NCBI RefSeq assembly: GCF_001956695.1
Contig: NZ_CP019070.1
Location: 1,736,001-1,800,000, forward strand
Length of the DNA stretch: 64,000 nt
Direction of reading: 5' to 3'
From: Poseidonibacter parvus
GTDB taxonomy: Bacteria > Campylobacterota > Campylobacteria > Campylobacterales > Arcobacteraceae
Shown: in pieces, positions 56,166 to 64,000 of the stretch
How the letters are laid out: each line of letters opens with the position of its first letter
How positions within the stretch are numbered: position 1 is the stretch's first letter
The notes under the pieces: generated by a model
Databases searched by the model: none
Seen by the model: the letters and a program-made list of their open reading frames with translations, nothing else
Told to the model about the DNA's origin: nothing
Made by a program: the position numbers and the translations under genes

Positions 56166-58646
56166 TTATTTTAAATTATCTTTTAAAAGATATTCAACTG
56201 CCCCACCCTTTTTATAATATTCAACTTCTAAACTATTTTCTAATTTTGATTGAAAAGTAATAACTCTTACCTCATCATTTTTTACAATTTTTATATCAAT
56301 TTTATCATTTGCTTTTATTCTATTTGTATCAATACTTAGAAGTTCATTACCTTCTAATTTTAAAGAGTCAATATCATCTTCAATAAATTCTAAAGGTAGA
56401 ATACCAACTTTTACTAAATCATTCTTGTATCTATTAGAAAAAGATTTTGCAATAACAATTTTTACACCTAAAAGCTTTAAACCTTTTACTGACCAATCAT
56501 TAATTTTTCCAAGTCCAAATCTATTTCCAGCAATTACTACTAAAGGAGTTTGATTCTCTTTCATTTTAAGACTAAAATCATACATAGTCATAATTTCACC
56601 ACTTATAAAATCTTTTGTATATCCACCTACTTTTGGATAAACTATTCTATTTTTTAATTTTAAATTAGAAAGAATTGATCTTATCATTACATAAGCATTT
56701 GCATGTCTATTTTCATAAGTATTAAACTCATCAGGTCTAAGACCAAGTGATTTAAGATATAAAGCACAAGGAGAATAAGAACTGATATTTCCAAGAGGAG
56801 ATAAATCTTCTGTGTTTATATTATCATCTAGTAAAGCTAATATCTTTGCATTTGAAATATTTATACTCTCTTTATTTTTAATATTAAAACTATCTATTTT
56901 ATTAACATAAGTAGCATTTTTTTCATAATCATAATTTAAAGACTCACTTGTTTTAATATCTTTCCATTTTTCATCACCTGTAAATACATCTGTATATAAC
57001 TCTTTATATATAGAAAAATCTAATTTCTCTATATATTCATTAACCTCGTGCATACTAGGCCAAATGTCACTTAGGTATATATCTTGAACTAAACTTTCTT
57101 TTGTTATTTCAAAATTTGTATTTCCTTTTAGAGAGTAAGCTATTACTAAAGCAGGTGACATCATCCAATTTAATTTAATTAAGTTACTAAGCTTATTATC
57201 TTTAATTCTTTTACTATTACTTACACAAACTACATTCAAATTAAATTTTTCAATATCTAAAGCAATACTCTCACTTATAGTAATTTCATCTTTATCAATA
57301 ATTTTAAAATTAAGCTTTTCTAGATATTTTAGTAAATCAAGTTTTTCTAAATATTGTTTTTGCACTAAAGAATCAAAAACAATAAACTTACTAATATCTT
57401 TGTTTATAAATATTCCAAAATCACTGGCTTTCTTTGCAATAAGACAAGCTTGTATTAATAAAGAGATACTCTTTTCAGTAGACATATCAATAAGTGATAA
57501 AACAATTTGATTGTCTTGTACAAACTTACCTTTTTTAAACGTTTTTAATTTAGCAGATAAATCTTTTATAAAAATTTCTTCTTCAATTGTTTTTAAAAGA
57601 ATTGTAATAGGTTTAAGTGTCGATAAATCAAGATTAATACTTTCATCATATTTTATATTTGAAAAGCCTTGATATAAATCTTGTTTCTCATAATACATTT
57701 TGATTAATGAAGCATCGACACCTCTTGTTTTTTCTATATAAGAAATTGTATTATCATCAATAGGGAAATAACCACTTAATCCTTTACACTCAATTACTAA
57801 ATTAGAAAACAACACTCTATCTTCAATAGATATGTTTTTTAAACCATCTCCATAAAACTCAACAATTTTTCCATTAATGTTTTTGTTTATTAAAATGGTT
57901 TTTAAATTTTGTATTACATCTTTAAAACTAAGACCTTGTGAGAGTGAACCTTTAATTTCAATACCTATAACATTAGGAAAATCAAAAGTAACATAAGAGT
58001 CAAAAATTGTACTTTGCAATTGTAATCTTCCAACATTAAGTCCCAAAACACCTAATGAATTAATTATAGTACTATGTTCATCTGTTCCACATAAAACTTC
58101 AGGAAAAAGAAAAACTTTGTTATTGATACTACTTAAGCTTATCATTGTCGATAAATATTCTAAATTTATTTGAGAATTGTTTATATTGGGAGGAATTATG
58201 GATATATTTTTATATTTATTGGCTACATACTTTAAGAAGGTATATCTTTCTTTATTCTTTTTTTCATTTTTGTCTATATCTTCATCAAGGTTATCTACAA
58301 TAACATCAATCATAACTTTTGGCTGTATTAATTTGCTAGATATATTTTTAATATTAAAGTAATCATTTATACTATCAAAGTCTACAAGTAAAGGAACAGA
58401 GTTCAATTCATTTAAAACTATTCGATTAGAAATAAATTTTATTTGACTTAAAGAGCTTCTATTTGCGAAAACATTAAGAACATCATCTATTTTATTTTCA
58501 TCTGTATTTCTAATATTTTGTTCTAGTAATATTTTTAAAGTATAAGGTAAGTTTCGTAATTTTGGAGAAGCTTCAAATATTTTTTTTAAATCACAATAAT
58601 TGTAGCTATTACTATTAAACTCAAAACTATTTACAAATTTATTCAA
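56166..58646 (-). CDS. Aconitase-A-like pseudoenzyme without [4Fe-4S] ligands
   Basis: An intact 826-residue protein with the full AcnA/IRP fold (E. coli AcnA has 891). The aligned order is kept: LPYTLKILLEQNIR, KERYTFLKYVANKY, INLEYLSTM, EVLCGTDEHSTIINSLGVLG, EFYGDGL, SPALVIAYSLKGN, NTEDLSPLGNISSY, PLVVIAGNRFGLG and GILPLEF. The key residues are gone. The SCTNTS cysteine region reads DMSTEKS, and the GCTTCIGNSGPL pair reads DEITISESIAL. TDSH is TDEH, the ICHQVN histidine is lost and GSGSSRDW is GLGKINDW. So it should neither bind the cluster nor convert citrate. RNA binding, as by apo-aconitases, is one guess. It follows the katA-ankyrin pair. Confidence 0.88.
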   Translation of the reverse strand: MNKFVNSFEFNSNSYNYCDLKKIFEASPKLRNLPYTLKILLEQNIRNTDENKIDDVLNVFANRSSLSQIKFISNRIVLNELNSVPLLVDFDSINDYFNIKNISSKLIQPKVMIDVIVDNLDEDIDKNEKKNKERYTFLKYVANKYKNISIIPPNINNSQINLEYLSTMISLSSINNKVFLFPEVLCGTDEHSTIINSLGVLGLNVGRLQLQSTIFDSYVTFDFPNVIGIEIKGSLSQGLSFKDVIQNLKTILINKNINGKIVEFYGDGLKNISIEDRVLFSNLVIECKGLSGYFPIDDNTISYIEKTRGVDASLIKMYYEKQDLYQGFSNIKYDESINLDLSTLKPITILLKTIEEEIFIKDLSAKLKTFKKGKFVQDNQIVLSLIDMSTEKSISLLIQACLIAKKASDFGIFINKDISKFIVFDSLVQKQYLEKLDLLKYLEKLNFKIIDKDEITISESIALDIEKFNLNVVCVSNSKRIKDNKLSNLIKLNWMMSPALVIAYSLKGNTNFEITKESLVQDIYLSDIWPSMHEVNEYIEKLDFSIYKELYTDVFTGDEKWKDIKTSESLNYDYEKNATYVNKIDSFNIKNKESINISNAKILALLDDNINTEDLSPLGNISSYSPCALYLKSLGLRPDEFNTYENRHANAYVMIRSILSNLKLKNRIVYPKVGGYTKDFISGEIMTMYDFSLKMKENQTPLVVIAGNRFGLGKINDWSVKGLKLLGVKIVIAKSFSNRYKNDLVKVGILPLEFIEDDIDSLKLEGNELLSIDTNRIKANDKIDIKIVKNDEVRVITFQSKLENSLEVEYYKKGGAVEYLLKDNLK

Positions 58647-58714
58647 AATTAATTCTTTCTACTGTTTTAATTTTCTATTAATTAAAAAGTATCTAAATAA
58701 ACTTTAATTATTAA

Positions 58715-59188
58715 TTATTTAAATAGACTTTTTATATAAAACATAGATGTATTAAGCCATGTATAAAATTTATTTCTCTTATTATTTGTTAAATACTCAT
58801 AAATATCTTTATGTCCAAATAAAGAAGCAAAAGTAATTGGTGTTGTTCCCATTCCATTATTGGCATATTTATTTGCACCATTTTCTACAAGTATTTTTAC
58901 AATATTTAAATACCCTTTAAAACAAACACCAGCAAGTGGTGTTTGTCCTCTATCATTTCTCTTATCAATTGAAGCATTATTTTGTATTAAGTAAGTTACT
59001 ACCTCTTCTTGATTATTATAAGAAGCTAACATTAATAAAGTATTACCTTTTGTATCACACAAATCAATATTTAATCCTGCATCAATCATTTTTGATAATT
59101 CAAAAACATTTCCATGTCTTGCAAAATCTAATGCCATTTCTTGTAGTTGTAAATATCTTTGTTCTTCATCTTGAGTAATTGAAATCAT
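58715..59188 (-). CDS. Ankyrin-repeat protein linked to catalase
   Basis: A 157-residue protein with about three or four ankyrin repeats (about 35-140): DTKGNTLLMLASYNNQEEVV, NDRGQTPLAGVCFKGYLNIV, and NGMGTTPITFASLFGHKDIY. A basic tail follows (KSLFK). It has no signal peptide. It lies 11 bases after katA. In C. jejuni, KatA is likewise followed by an ankyrin protein (Cj1386) reported to help haem reach catalase. The same role is inferred here from order and fold. Confidence 0.85.
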   Translation of the reverse strand: MISITQDEEQRYLQLQEMALDFARHGNVFELSKMIDAGLNIDLCDTKGNTLLMLASYNNQEEVVTYLIQNNASIDKRNDRGQTPLAGVCFKGYLNIVKILVENGANKYANNGMGTTPITFASLFGHKDIYEYLTNNKRNKFYTWLNTSMFYIKSLFK

Positions 59189-59199
59189 ATTTCTTGTCC

Positions 59200-60627
59200 T
59201 TATATTCCTAAAGCTTTTTTTACACCACTTGCGTAAGCAGGTGTTACTTTTTCAAAGTGTGCTAATTGTCTATTTATAATCTCCATAGGTACTCCATCCA
59301 TTGAAGCTGCTATATTTGAAAATAGTTGTTCTTTTTGCGATTCATTCATTAAATTAAATAAATCTTTTACTTGTGAGTAATTGTCATTGTCAATGTTGTG
59401 ATCATATCTGTTAGCATCACCATAAATTTTTAAATCAGGTTCTGCATAACTTGAATCTTCAACTGCTCCACCAAAACTATTAGGTTCATAATAAGCATTT
59501 GTAACTTCTTTTTTCTCATAATTCATAGAACCAGCTGTGTGATAAGTATTTACTTCATTAAGAGGTCTATTTACAGGTAAATTTTCATAATGAGTCCCTA
59601 CTCTATATCTATGCGCATCTGGGTATGAAAAAATTCTAGCTTGTAGCATTTTATCAGGTGAGAAACCAATTCCAGGAACTACATTAGAAGGAGAGAATGA
59701 TGCTTGTTCAACTTCATTAAAGTAATTCTTTGGGTTTTCATTTAAAGTCATAACTCCTACATCAATTAATGGATAATCACTATGAGGCCAAACTTTTGTT
59801 AAATCGAAAGGATTAAATTTGAAATTTAAAGCTTGTTCTTCTGTCATAATCTGGATTTTTACATCCCATTGTGGAAAATTAGATTCTTCAATATTTTCAT
59901 ATAAATCTCTTTGATTACTTTCTCTATCATTTGCAACAATCGCTGCTGCTTCTTCATTTGTTAAAGTTTGTATTCCTTGTTTTGTTTTAAAATGAAACTT
60001 AACCCAATATCTTTCATTTTTATCATTTACTAAACTATATGTATGTGAGCCATACCCATTTACATGTCTATAACTTTTAGGAATTCCACGATCTGACATT
60101 AAAATTGTCACTTGATGTAATGATTCAGGGCTTAATGACCAAAAATCCCAAGCTGCAGTGTTTGAACGTAAATTACTTGCTGGATGTCTTTTTTGAGTGT
60201 GAATAAAATCAGGAAACTTTTGAGGATCTCTAATAAAGAAAACAGGAGTATTATTACCAACTAAATCCCAATTTCCTTCTTTAGTATAAAATTTTAATGC
60301 AAAACCTCTTACATCTCTTTCTGCATCTGCCGCTCCTGCTTCACCTGCAACAGTTGAAAATCTTAATAATAGTTTTGTTTTTTCACCTTTTTGCAATACT
60401 TTTGCTTTTGTAAATTCTGATATATCATTTGTTATCTCTAATTCTCCAAAAGCAGCACTACCATTAGCATGAACAACTCTTTCTGGAATTCTTTCTCTAT
60501 TTTGATGTGCAAGTTTTTCAATTAATTGATAATCTTGCATTAATACAGGACCTCTTTGTCCTGCTGTAATTGAGTTTTGGTTATCACTAATTGGATTACC
60601 TGCTGTTGTAGTCATAATTTTTTTCAT
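59200..60627 (-). CDS. katA: Haem catalase KatA
   Basis: A 475-residue clade-3-sized catalase. Distal His in [12 protein letters not shown] (about 51-62), [11 protein letters not shown] (about 123-133, with the distal Asn), haem-binding Tyr in [14 protein letters not shown] (about 333-346). It turns hydrogen peroxide to water and oxygen. It heads a minus-strand set with the ankyrin gene and the aconitase-like gene. A palindrome at 60702-60722 upstream could be the site of a peroxide regulator. GGAG RBS. Confidence 0.96.
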   Translation of the reverse strand: MKKIMTTTAGNPISDNQNSITAGQRGPVLMQDYQLIEKLAHQNRERIPERVVHANGSAAFGELEITNDISEFTKAKVLQKGEKTKLLLRFSTVAGEAGAADAERDVRGFALKFYTKEGNWDLVGNNTPVFFIRDPQKFPDFIHTQKRHPASNLRSNTAAWDFWSLSPESLHQVTILMSDRGIPKSYRHVNGYGSHTYSLVNDKNERYWVKFHFKTKQGIQTLTNEEAAAIVANDRESNQRDLYENIEESNFPQWDVKIQIMTEEQALNFKFNPFDLTKVWPHSDYPLIDVGVMTLNENPKNYFNEVEQASFSPSNVVPGIGFSPDKMLQARIFSYPDAHRYRVGTHYENLPVNRPLNEVNTYHTAGSMNYEKKEVTNAYYEPNSFGGAVEDSSYAEPDLKIYGDANRYDHNIDNDNYSQVKDLFNLMNESQKEQLFSNIAASMDGVPMEIINRQLAHFEKVTPAYASGVKKALGI

Positions 60628-60701
60628 TCTTTCTCCTTATGGATAATTTTTTTCTGTTGAGAAAGTTTATTAGTATTTTACTTAAATAGAACTGAATTTA
60701 T

Positions 60702-60722
60702 AAAGGAAATTAATTATCCTTT
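60702..60722. promoter_or_regulatory. Candidate operator upstream of katA
   Basis: AAAGGA (60702-60707) and TCCTTT (60717-60722) pair around an AT centre with partial symmetry (16 of 20 positions pair). On the minus strand it covers the expected -35 area of katA, upstream of a TAAAAT-like -10. PerR or Fur control is typical of such genes, but this site is not a clear match to either. Confidence 0.4.
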
Positions 60723-60803
60723 GATATTTTTAATATTTTTAATAAACAATTAGCAAACACTATATTATAATATGAGCTTCAAAAATTTAAAGGCTATATA
60801 ATT

Positions 60804-63617
60804 ATGACAGATACTATTAAAATATTTAATGCAAAAGAAAATAACTTAAAAAATATTAATTTAGAAATACCAAAAAATAAACTTATTGTATTTACAGGAT
60901 TATCAGGATCTGGTAAATCAACTCTTGCTTTTGATACTTTATACGCAGAAGGTCAAAGAAGATACATAGAATCACTATCTGCTTATGCAAGACAGTTCTT
61001 AGACAAGGTTGGAAAACCTGATGTTGAAAGAATTGAAGGTTTAACACCTGCTATTGCTATTGATCAAAAAACAACATCTAAAAACCCGCGTTCAACTGTT
61101 GGAACAATTACAGAAGTTTATGATTACCTAAGATTACTATATGCAAGAATTGGAAAACAACATTGTCATAAATGTGGGGAACCAATTTCGCAAATGAGTG
61201 CTTCTGATGTAATTTCTCAAGTTTTAACACTTCCTGAAAACTCAAAAATTGTAATATTAGCACCATTAATTAATAGAAAAAAAGGTACTTTTGTTGATTT
61301 ACTTGAATCTTTAAGAGGTAAAGGTTATGTGAGAGCTATGATTGATGGAGTTATGGTTAGACTTGATGAAGAAATAGAACTTGGTAAATCAAAAATGCAT
61401 ACAATCAAAGTTGTAATTGACAGAGTTGTTGTAAAAGAAGAAAACAAAGAAAGAATTGCACAAGATGTTGAAAAAGGTTTAAAAGAAAGTTTTGGAGAAT
61501 TAGAAATTGAAATTTTAAATCATGAAGATGTTGGAGTTGAAAAACATATTCATTACTCTGAGCATATGGCTTGTTTTGATTGTAAAATCTCTTTTGAACC
61601 ACTAGAGCCATTATCATTTTCATTTAATTCACCAAAAGGTGCATGTTCATCATGTGATGGTTTAGGTATTAGATATGCTCTTGATATGAAAAAAGTAATT
61701 AATGAAGAATTGCCAATTGAAGAAGGAGCCGTAAGAGTAATATACGGCTTTAACAAAGGTTTTTACTTTAAAATGCTTACTGCTTTTTGTCAAGCAGCAG
61801 ATATTGATACTACAATCCCCTTTAAAGAATTACCAGAACATCAAAGAAAAGCAATACTTCATGGTGGAATTGAAGAAGCTAAATTTGTATGGAAAAAACA
61901 TTCACTAAAAAGAAAATGGGAAGGTGTTGTAAAAATTGCCTATGACATGATAAAAGATGAAAAAGAGATGGCTGAGTATATGACTGAAAAAGCCTGCTCT
62001 GATTGTAATGGAAATAGATTAAAACCCTCTTCTCAAAGTGTATTTGTAGCAAATAAAACTATTGGTGATATTTTAAATGTTCCAATTGAAGATGCACACT
62101 CTTTTTTCCAAGATGAAAAAAACTTCAAATATCTTTCAGAACAAGGGCAATTAATTGCAAAACCAATTTTAAAAGAAGTAAAAGAGAGAGTTTATTTTTT
62201 ATATGATGTAGGACTAGGATATATTACATTAGGACGTGATGCTAGAACTATTTCAGGAGGAGAAGCACAAAGAATTAGAGTTGCTTCTCAAATAGGTTCT
62301 GGACTTACAGGTGTTATGTATGTTCTTGATGAACCTTCAATTGGTTTACATGAAAGAGATACAAGTAAACTTATTAAAACTTTACGAGCACTGCAGGAAA
62401 AAGGTAATACTGTAATTGTAGTTGAGCATGATAAGGAAACAATTGAAGCAGCAGATTATATTGTTGATATTGGTCCAAAAGCTGGAAAATATGGAGGAGA
62501 AATTGTTTTTGATGGAACGCTTGATAAAATGTACAAAGCAAAAACATTAACTGCAAAATATTTAACAGGTGAAAAGAAAATCGATTATGTTCACAATCGT
62601 CCTCAAGAAGAGTTTATTGAAATAAAAAATGTAAGTATTAATAATATCAAAGACTTAGATGTACGAATTCCATTAAAGAACCTTTGTGCAATTACGGGTG
62701 TTTCAGGAAGTGGAAAATCTTCACTTATATTACAAACTCTTTTACCAGTTGCAAAAGAACTTTTAAATCATGCCAGAAAAGTTAAAAAAGTTGATGGTGT
62801 AGAAATTGCAGGTTTAGAAAAACTTGATAAAGTAATCTATCTAGATCAAAGTCCAATAGGAAGAACTCCTCGATCAAATCCAGCAACATATACAGGATTA
62901 ATGGATGAATTAAGACTTTTATTTTCTAAAACAAAAGAAGCAGAAATAAGAGGTTATAAAATAGGACGTTTCTCTTTTAATGTAAAAGGCGGACGTTGTG
63001 AAAAATGTCAAGGTGAAGGTGAAATCAAAATTGAAATGCACTTCTTACCAGATATTATGGTTAAATGTGATGATTGTCAGGGACAAAGATATAATGCTCA
63101 AACCTTAGAGATTTTATACAAAGGAAAAAGTATTTCTGATGTGTTAAATATGAGCGTTGATGAAGCAGTAGAATTCTTTGTTAAAATTCCAAAGATACAT
63201 GCAAAACTTCAAACATTAAGTGATGTAGGACTTGGATATATTACTCTTGGTCAAAATGCTATTACACTTTCAGGTGGGGAAGCACAAAGAATTAAACTAA
63301 GTAAAGAGTTAAGTAAAAAAGATACTGGAAATACTTTATATATTTTAGATGAACCTACAACTGGACTTCATTTTGCAGATGTTGATAGACTTACAAAAGT
63401 TTTACATCATTTAGTTGATTTAGGAAACTCAGTACTTGTAATTGAACATAATTTAGATGTTGTTAAAAACTCTGATTGGGTTATTGATATGGGTCCTGAG
63501 GGTGGAAATAAAGGTGGATTATTAGTTGATGAAGGAACACCTGAACAATTAGCAGCAAATCATAAAAAATCAGGTTCACATACTGGTTATTATTTAAATA
63601 AAGAGATAAATCAATAA
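60804..63617 (+). CDS. uvrA: Excinuclease ABC subunit A
   Basis: A 937-residue damage sensor of nucleotide excision repair. Two ABC ATPase halves: Walker A GLSGSGKSTLAFDTL at about 32-46, GVSGSGKSSL at about 632-641. Signature loops TISGGEAQRIRVASQIG and TLSGGEAQRIKLSKEL. Zinc-binding cysteines CHKCGE, CSSC and CEKC, CDDC. Forms UvrA2B with UvrB. RBS AAAGG upstream; TATAAT at 60766-60771 gives a probable -10. Its stop overlaps the DUF309 start (TAATG). Confidence 0.98.
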   Translation: MTDTIKIFNAKENNLKNINLEIPKNKLIVFTGLSGSGKSTLAFDTLYAEGQRRYIESLSAYARQFLDKVGKPDVERIEGLTPAIAIDQKTTSKNPRSTVGTITEVYDYLRLLYARIGKQHCHKCGEPISQMSASDVISQVLTLPENSKIVILAPLINRKKGTFVDLLESLRGKGYVRAMIDGVMVRLDEEIELGKSKMHTIKVVIDRVVVKEENKERIAQDVEKGLKESFGELEIEILNHEDVGVEKHIHYSEHMACFDCKISFEPLEPLSFSFNSPKGACSSCDGLGIRYALDMKKVINEELPIEEGAVRVIYGFNKGFYFKMLTAFCQAADIDTTIPFKELPEHQRKAILHGGIEEAKFVWKKHSLKRKWEGVVKIAYDMIKDEKEMAEYMTEKACSDCNGNRLKPSSQSVFVANKTIGDILNVPIEDAHSFFQDEKNFKYLSEQGQLIAKPILKEVKERVYFLYDVGLGYITLGRDARTISGGEAQRIRVASQIGSGLTGVMYVLDEPSIGLHERDTSKLIKTLRALQEKGNTVIVVEHDKETIEAADYIVDIGPKAGKYGGEIVFDGTLDKMYKAKTLTAKYLTGEKKIDYVHNRPQEEFIEIKNVSINNIKDLDVRIPLKNLCAITGVSGSGKSSLILQTLLPVAKELLNHARKVKKVDGVEIAGLEKLDKVIYLDQSPIGRTPRSNPATYTGLMDELRLLFSKTKEAEIRGYKIGRFSFNVKGGRCEKCQGEGEIKIEMHFLPDIMVKCDDCQGQRYNAQTLEILYKGKSISDVLNMSVDEAVEFFVKIPKIHAKLQTLSDVGLGYITLGQNAITLSGGEAQRIKLSKELSKKDTGNTLYILDEPTTGLHFADVDRLTKVLHHLVDLGNSVLVIEHNLDVVKNSDWVIDMGPEGGNKGGLLVDEGTPEQLAANHKKSGSHTGYYLNKEINQ

Positions 63618-63961
63618 TGTATGATAAAACAAAATTTACACAAAATTTAGCAATTGATAGATTTATTTTTGCTGTGAAAAATAATTTTTTTGTGGAAGCA
63701 CATGAGTTATTAGAAGATGACTGGAATTTATATAAGAAGCAAGGTGAAAAGAAAAAGGCTTTAGTTTTAAAAGGTCTTATTAACGGAGCTACTGCTTTAG
63801 CCTTATATTTTGAGAAAAAAAGACCTGCTGGATATGAAAAAGTTTGGCCTGTATTTTATAAGTACGTGCCCTTACTTGATGAAGTAGATTTAGATAATAA
63901 AGATAGATTTTATTTTGCAAAAGAATTATTAATTGAAAAAAATAAACTTGTTAATAATTAA
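63617..63961 (+). CDS. DUF309-family protein
   Basis: A 114-residue helical protein. The DUF309 core appears as AHELLEDDWNLYKKQ, then VLKGLINGATALALYFEKKRPAGY, with the paired acids and KGLI-type helix of that family. Its function is not established. It starts inside the uvrA stop, so it is translated with UvrA. A DNA-repair link is only an inference from order. It ends 39 bases before the window edge. Confidence 0.75.
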   Translation: MYDKTKFTQNLAIDRFIFAVKNNFFVEAHELLEDDWNLYKKQGEKKKALVLKGLINGATALALYFEKKRPAGYEKVWPVFYKYVPLLDEVDLDNKDRFYFAKELLIEKNKLVNN

Positions 63962-64000
63962 AATAATATGAAATGTGCTATAATATATTTGAATATAAAA

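Noticed and set aside
56166-58646. Functional aconitate hydratase AcnA
   Set aside because: All three cluster cysteine positions and several catalytic residues are replaced, so the enzymatic label would mislead.

Overview
The window looks like chromosome of an Arcobacter-type campylobacterotan (Arcobacteraceae). It is strongly AT-rich. It carries monomeric NADP isocitrate dehydrogenase, a CbpA-HspR heat-shock pair with an HspR-type operator, a ftsA-ftsZ-PpiD-RecD2 block, an ArsS/RacS-type histidine kinase, and a ubiX-coaD-tmk-hisS-speA-cysE order that I recall from Campylobacter jejuni. I see no tRNA, rRNA, CRISPR array, insertion sequence or prophage. Nearly all of it is gene-dense core chromosome, with a few accessory patches.

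Layout. 1-3.6 kb: icd, a small HMA protein, a frameshifted HTH/2TM gene behind a GC-richer inverted repeat, and a small membrane protein. 3.6-5.7 kb (minus): a rhodanese-like protein, an MnmC-type FAD oxidoreductase with an added cysteine cluster, and an anchored protein. 5.8-7.1 kb: cbpA-hspR behind a promoter overlapped by a HAIR element. 7.1-15.6 kb (minus): ftsA-ftsZ, PpiD-like chaperone, RecD2, ArsC-like protein, an outer-membrane barrel and FliW. 15.7-21.1 kb: FliK-like protein, FlhB C-terminal homologue, mreD-like gene, mrdA and fliP. 21.6-28.1 kb: an accessory surface cluster of two lipoproteins around a beta-helix/PKD/repeat protein. 28.4-31.4 kb: djlA, a second barrel with the same N-terminal signature as the first, an EAL-domain remnant and a SlyD-like FKBP.

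31.6-37.0 kb: a TolC-adaptor-RND pump whose permease is split into two overlapping genes. 37.0-47.0 kb: a long minus-strand stretch with an Hcp/Sel1 protein, an ArgA-like acetyltransferase, ysxC, lptA, lptC, kdsC, hisB, rlpA, mltD, tatD (apparently with an AUA start), hslU, hslV and rplI. 47.0-49.7 kb: a two-component system and a serine-recombinase homologue lacking most catalytic residues. 49.9-56.0 kb: ubiX-coaD-tmk-hisS-speA-cysE-TauE. 56.1-60.6 kb (minus): catalase, an ankyrin protein and an AcnA-like protein without cluster cysteines. 60.8-64 kb: uvrA and a DUF309 gene.

The most unusual items are three. First, an intact 826-residue aconitase-A homologue has lost every recognisable [4Fe-4S] cysteine and several active-site residues, and sits downstream of katA-ankyrin. 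Second, a single-copy serine-recombinase fold keeps its DNA-binding region but lacks the catalytic serine and three other catalytic residues, and ends in a perfect inverted repeat. Third, an RND permease is encoded as two translationally coupled halves. All functions are inferred by reading the sequence; no database search was run.
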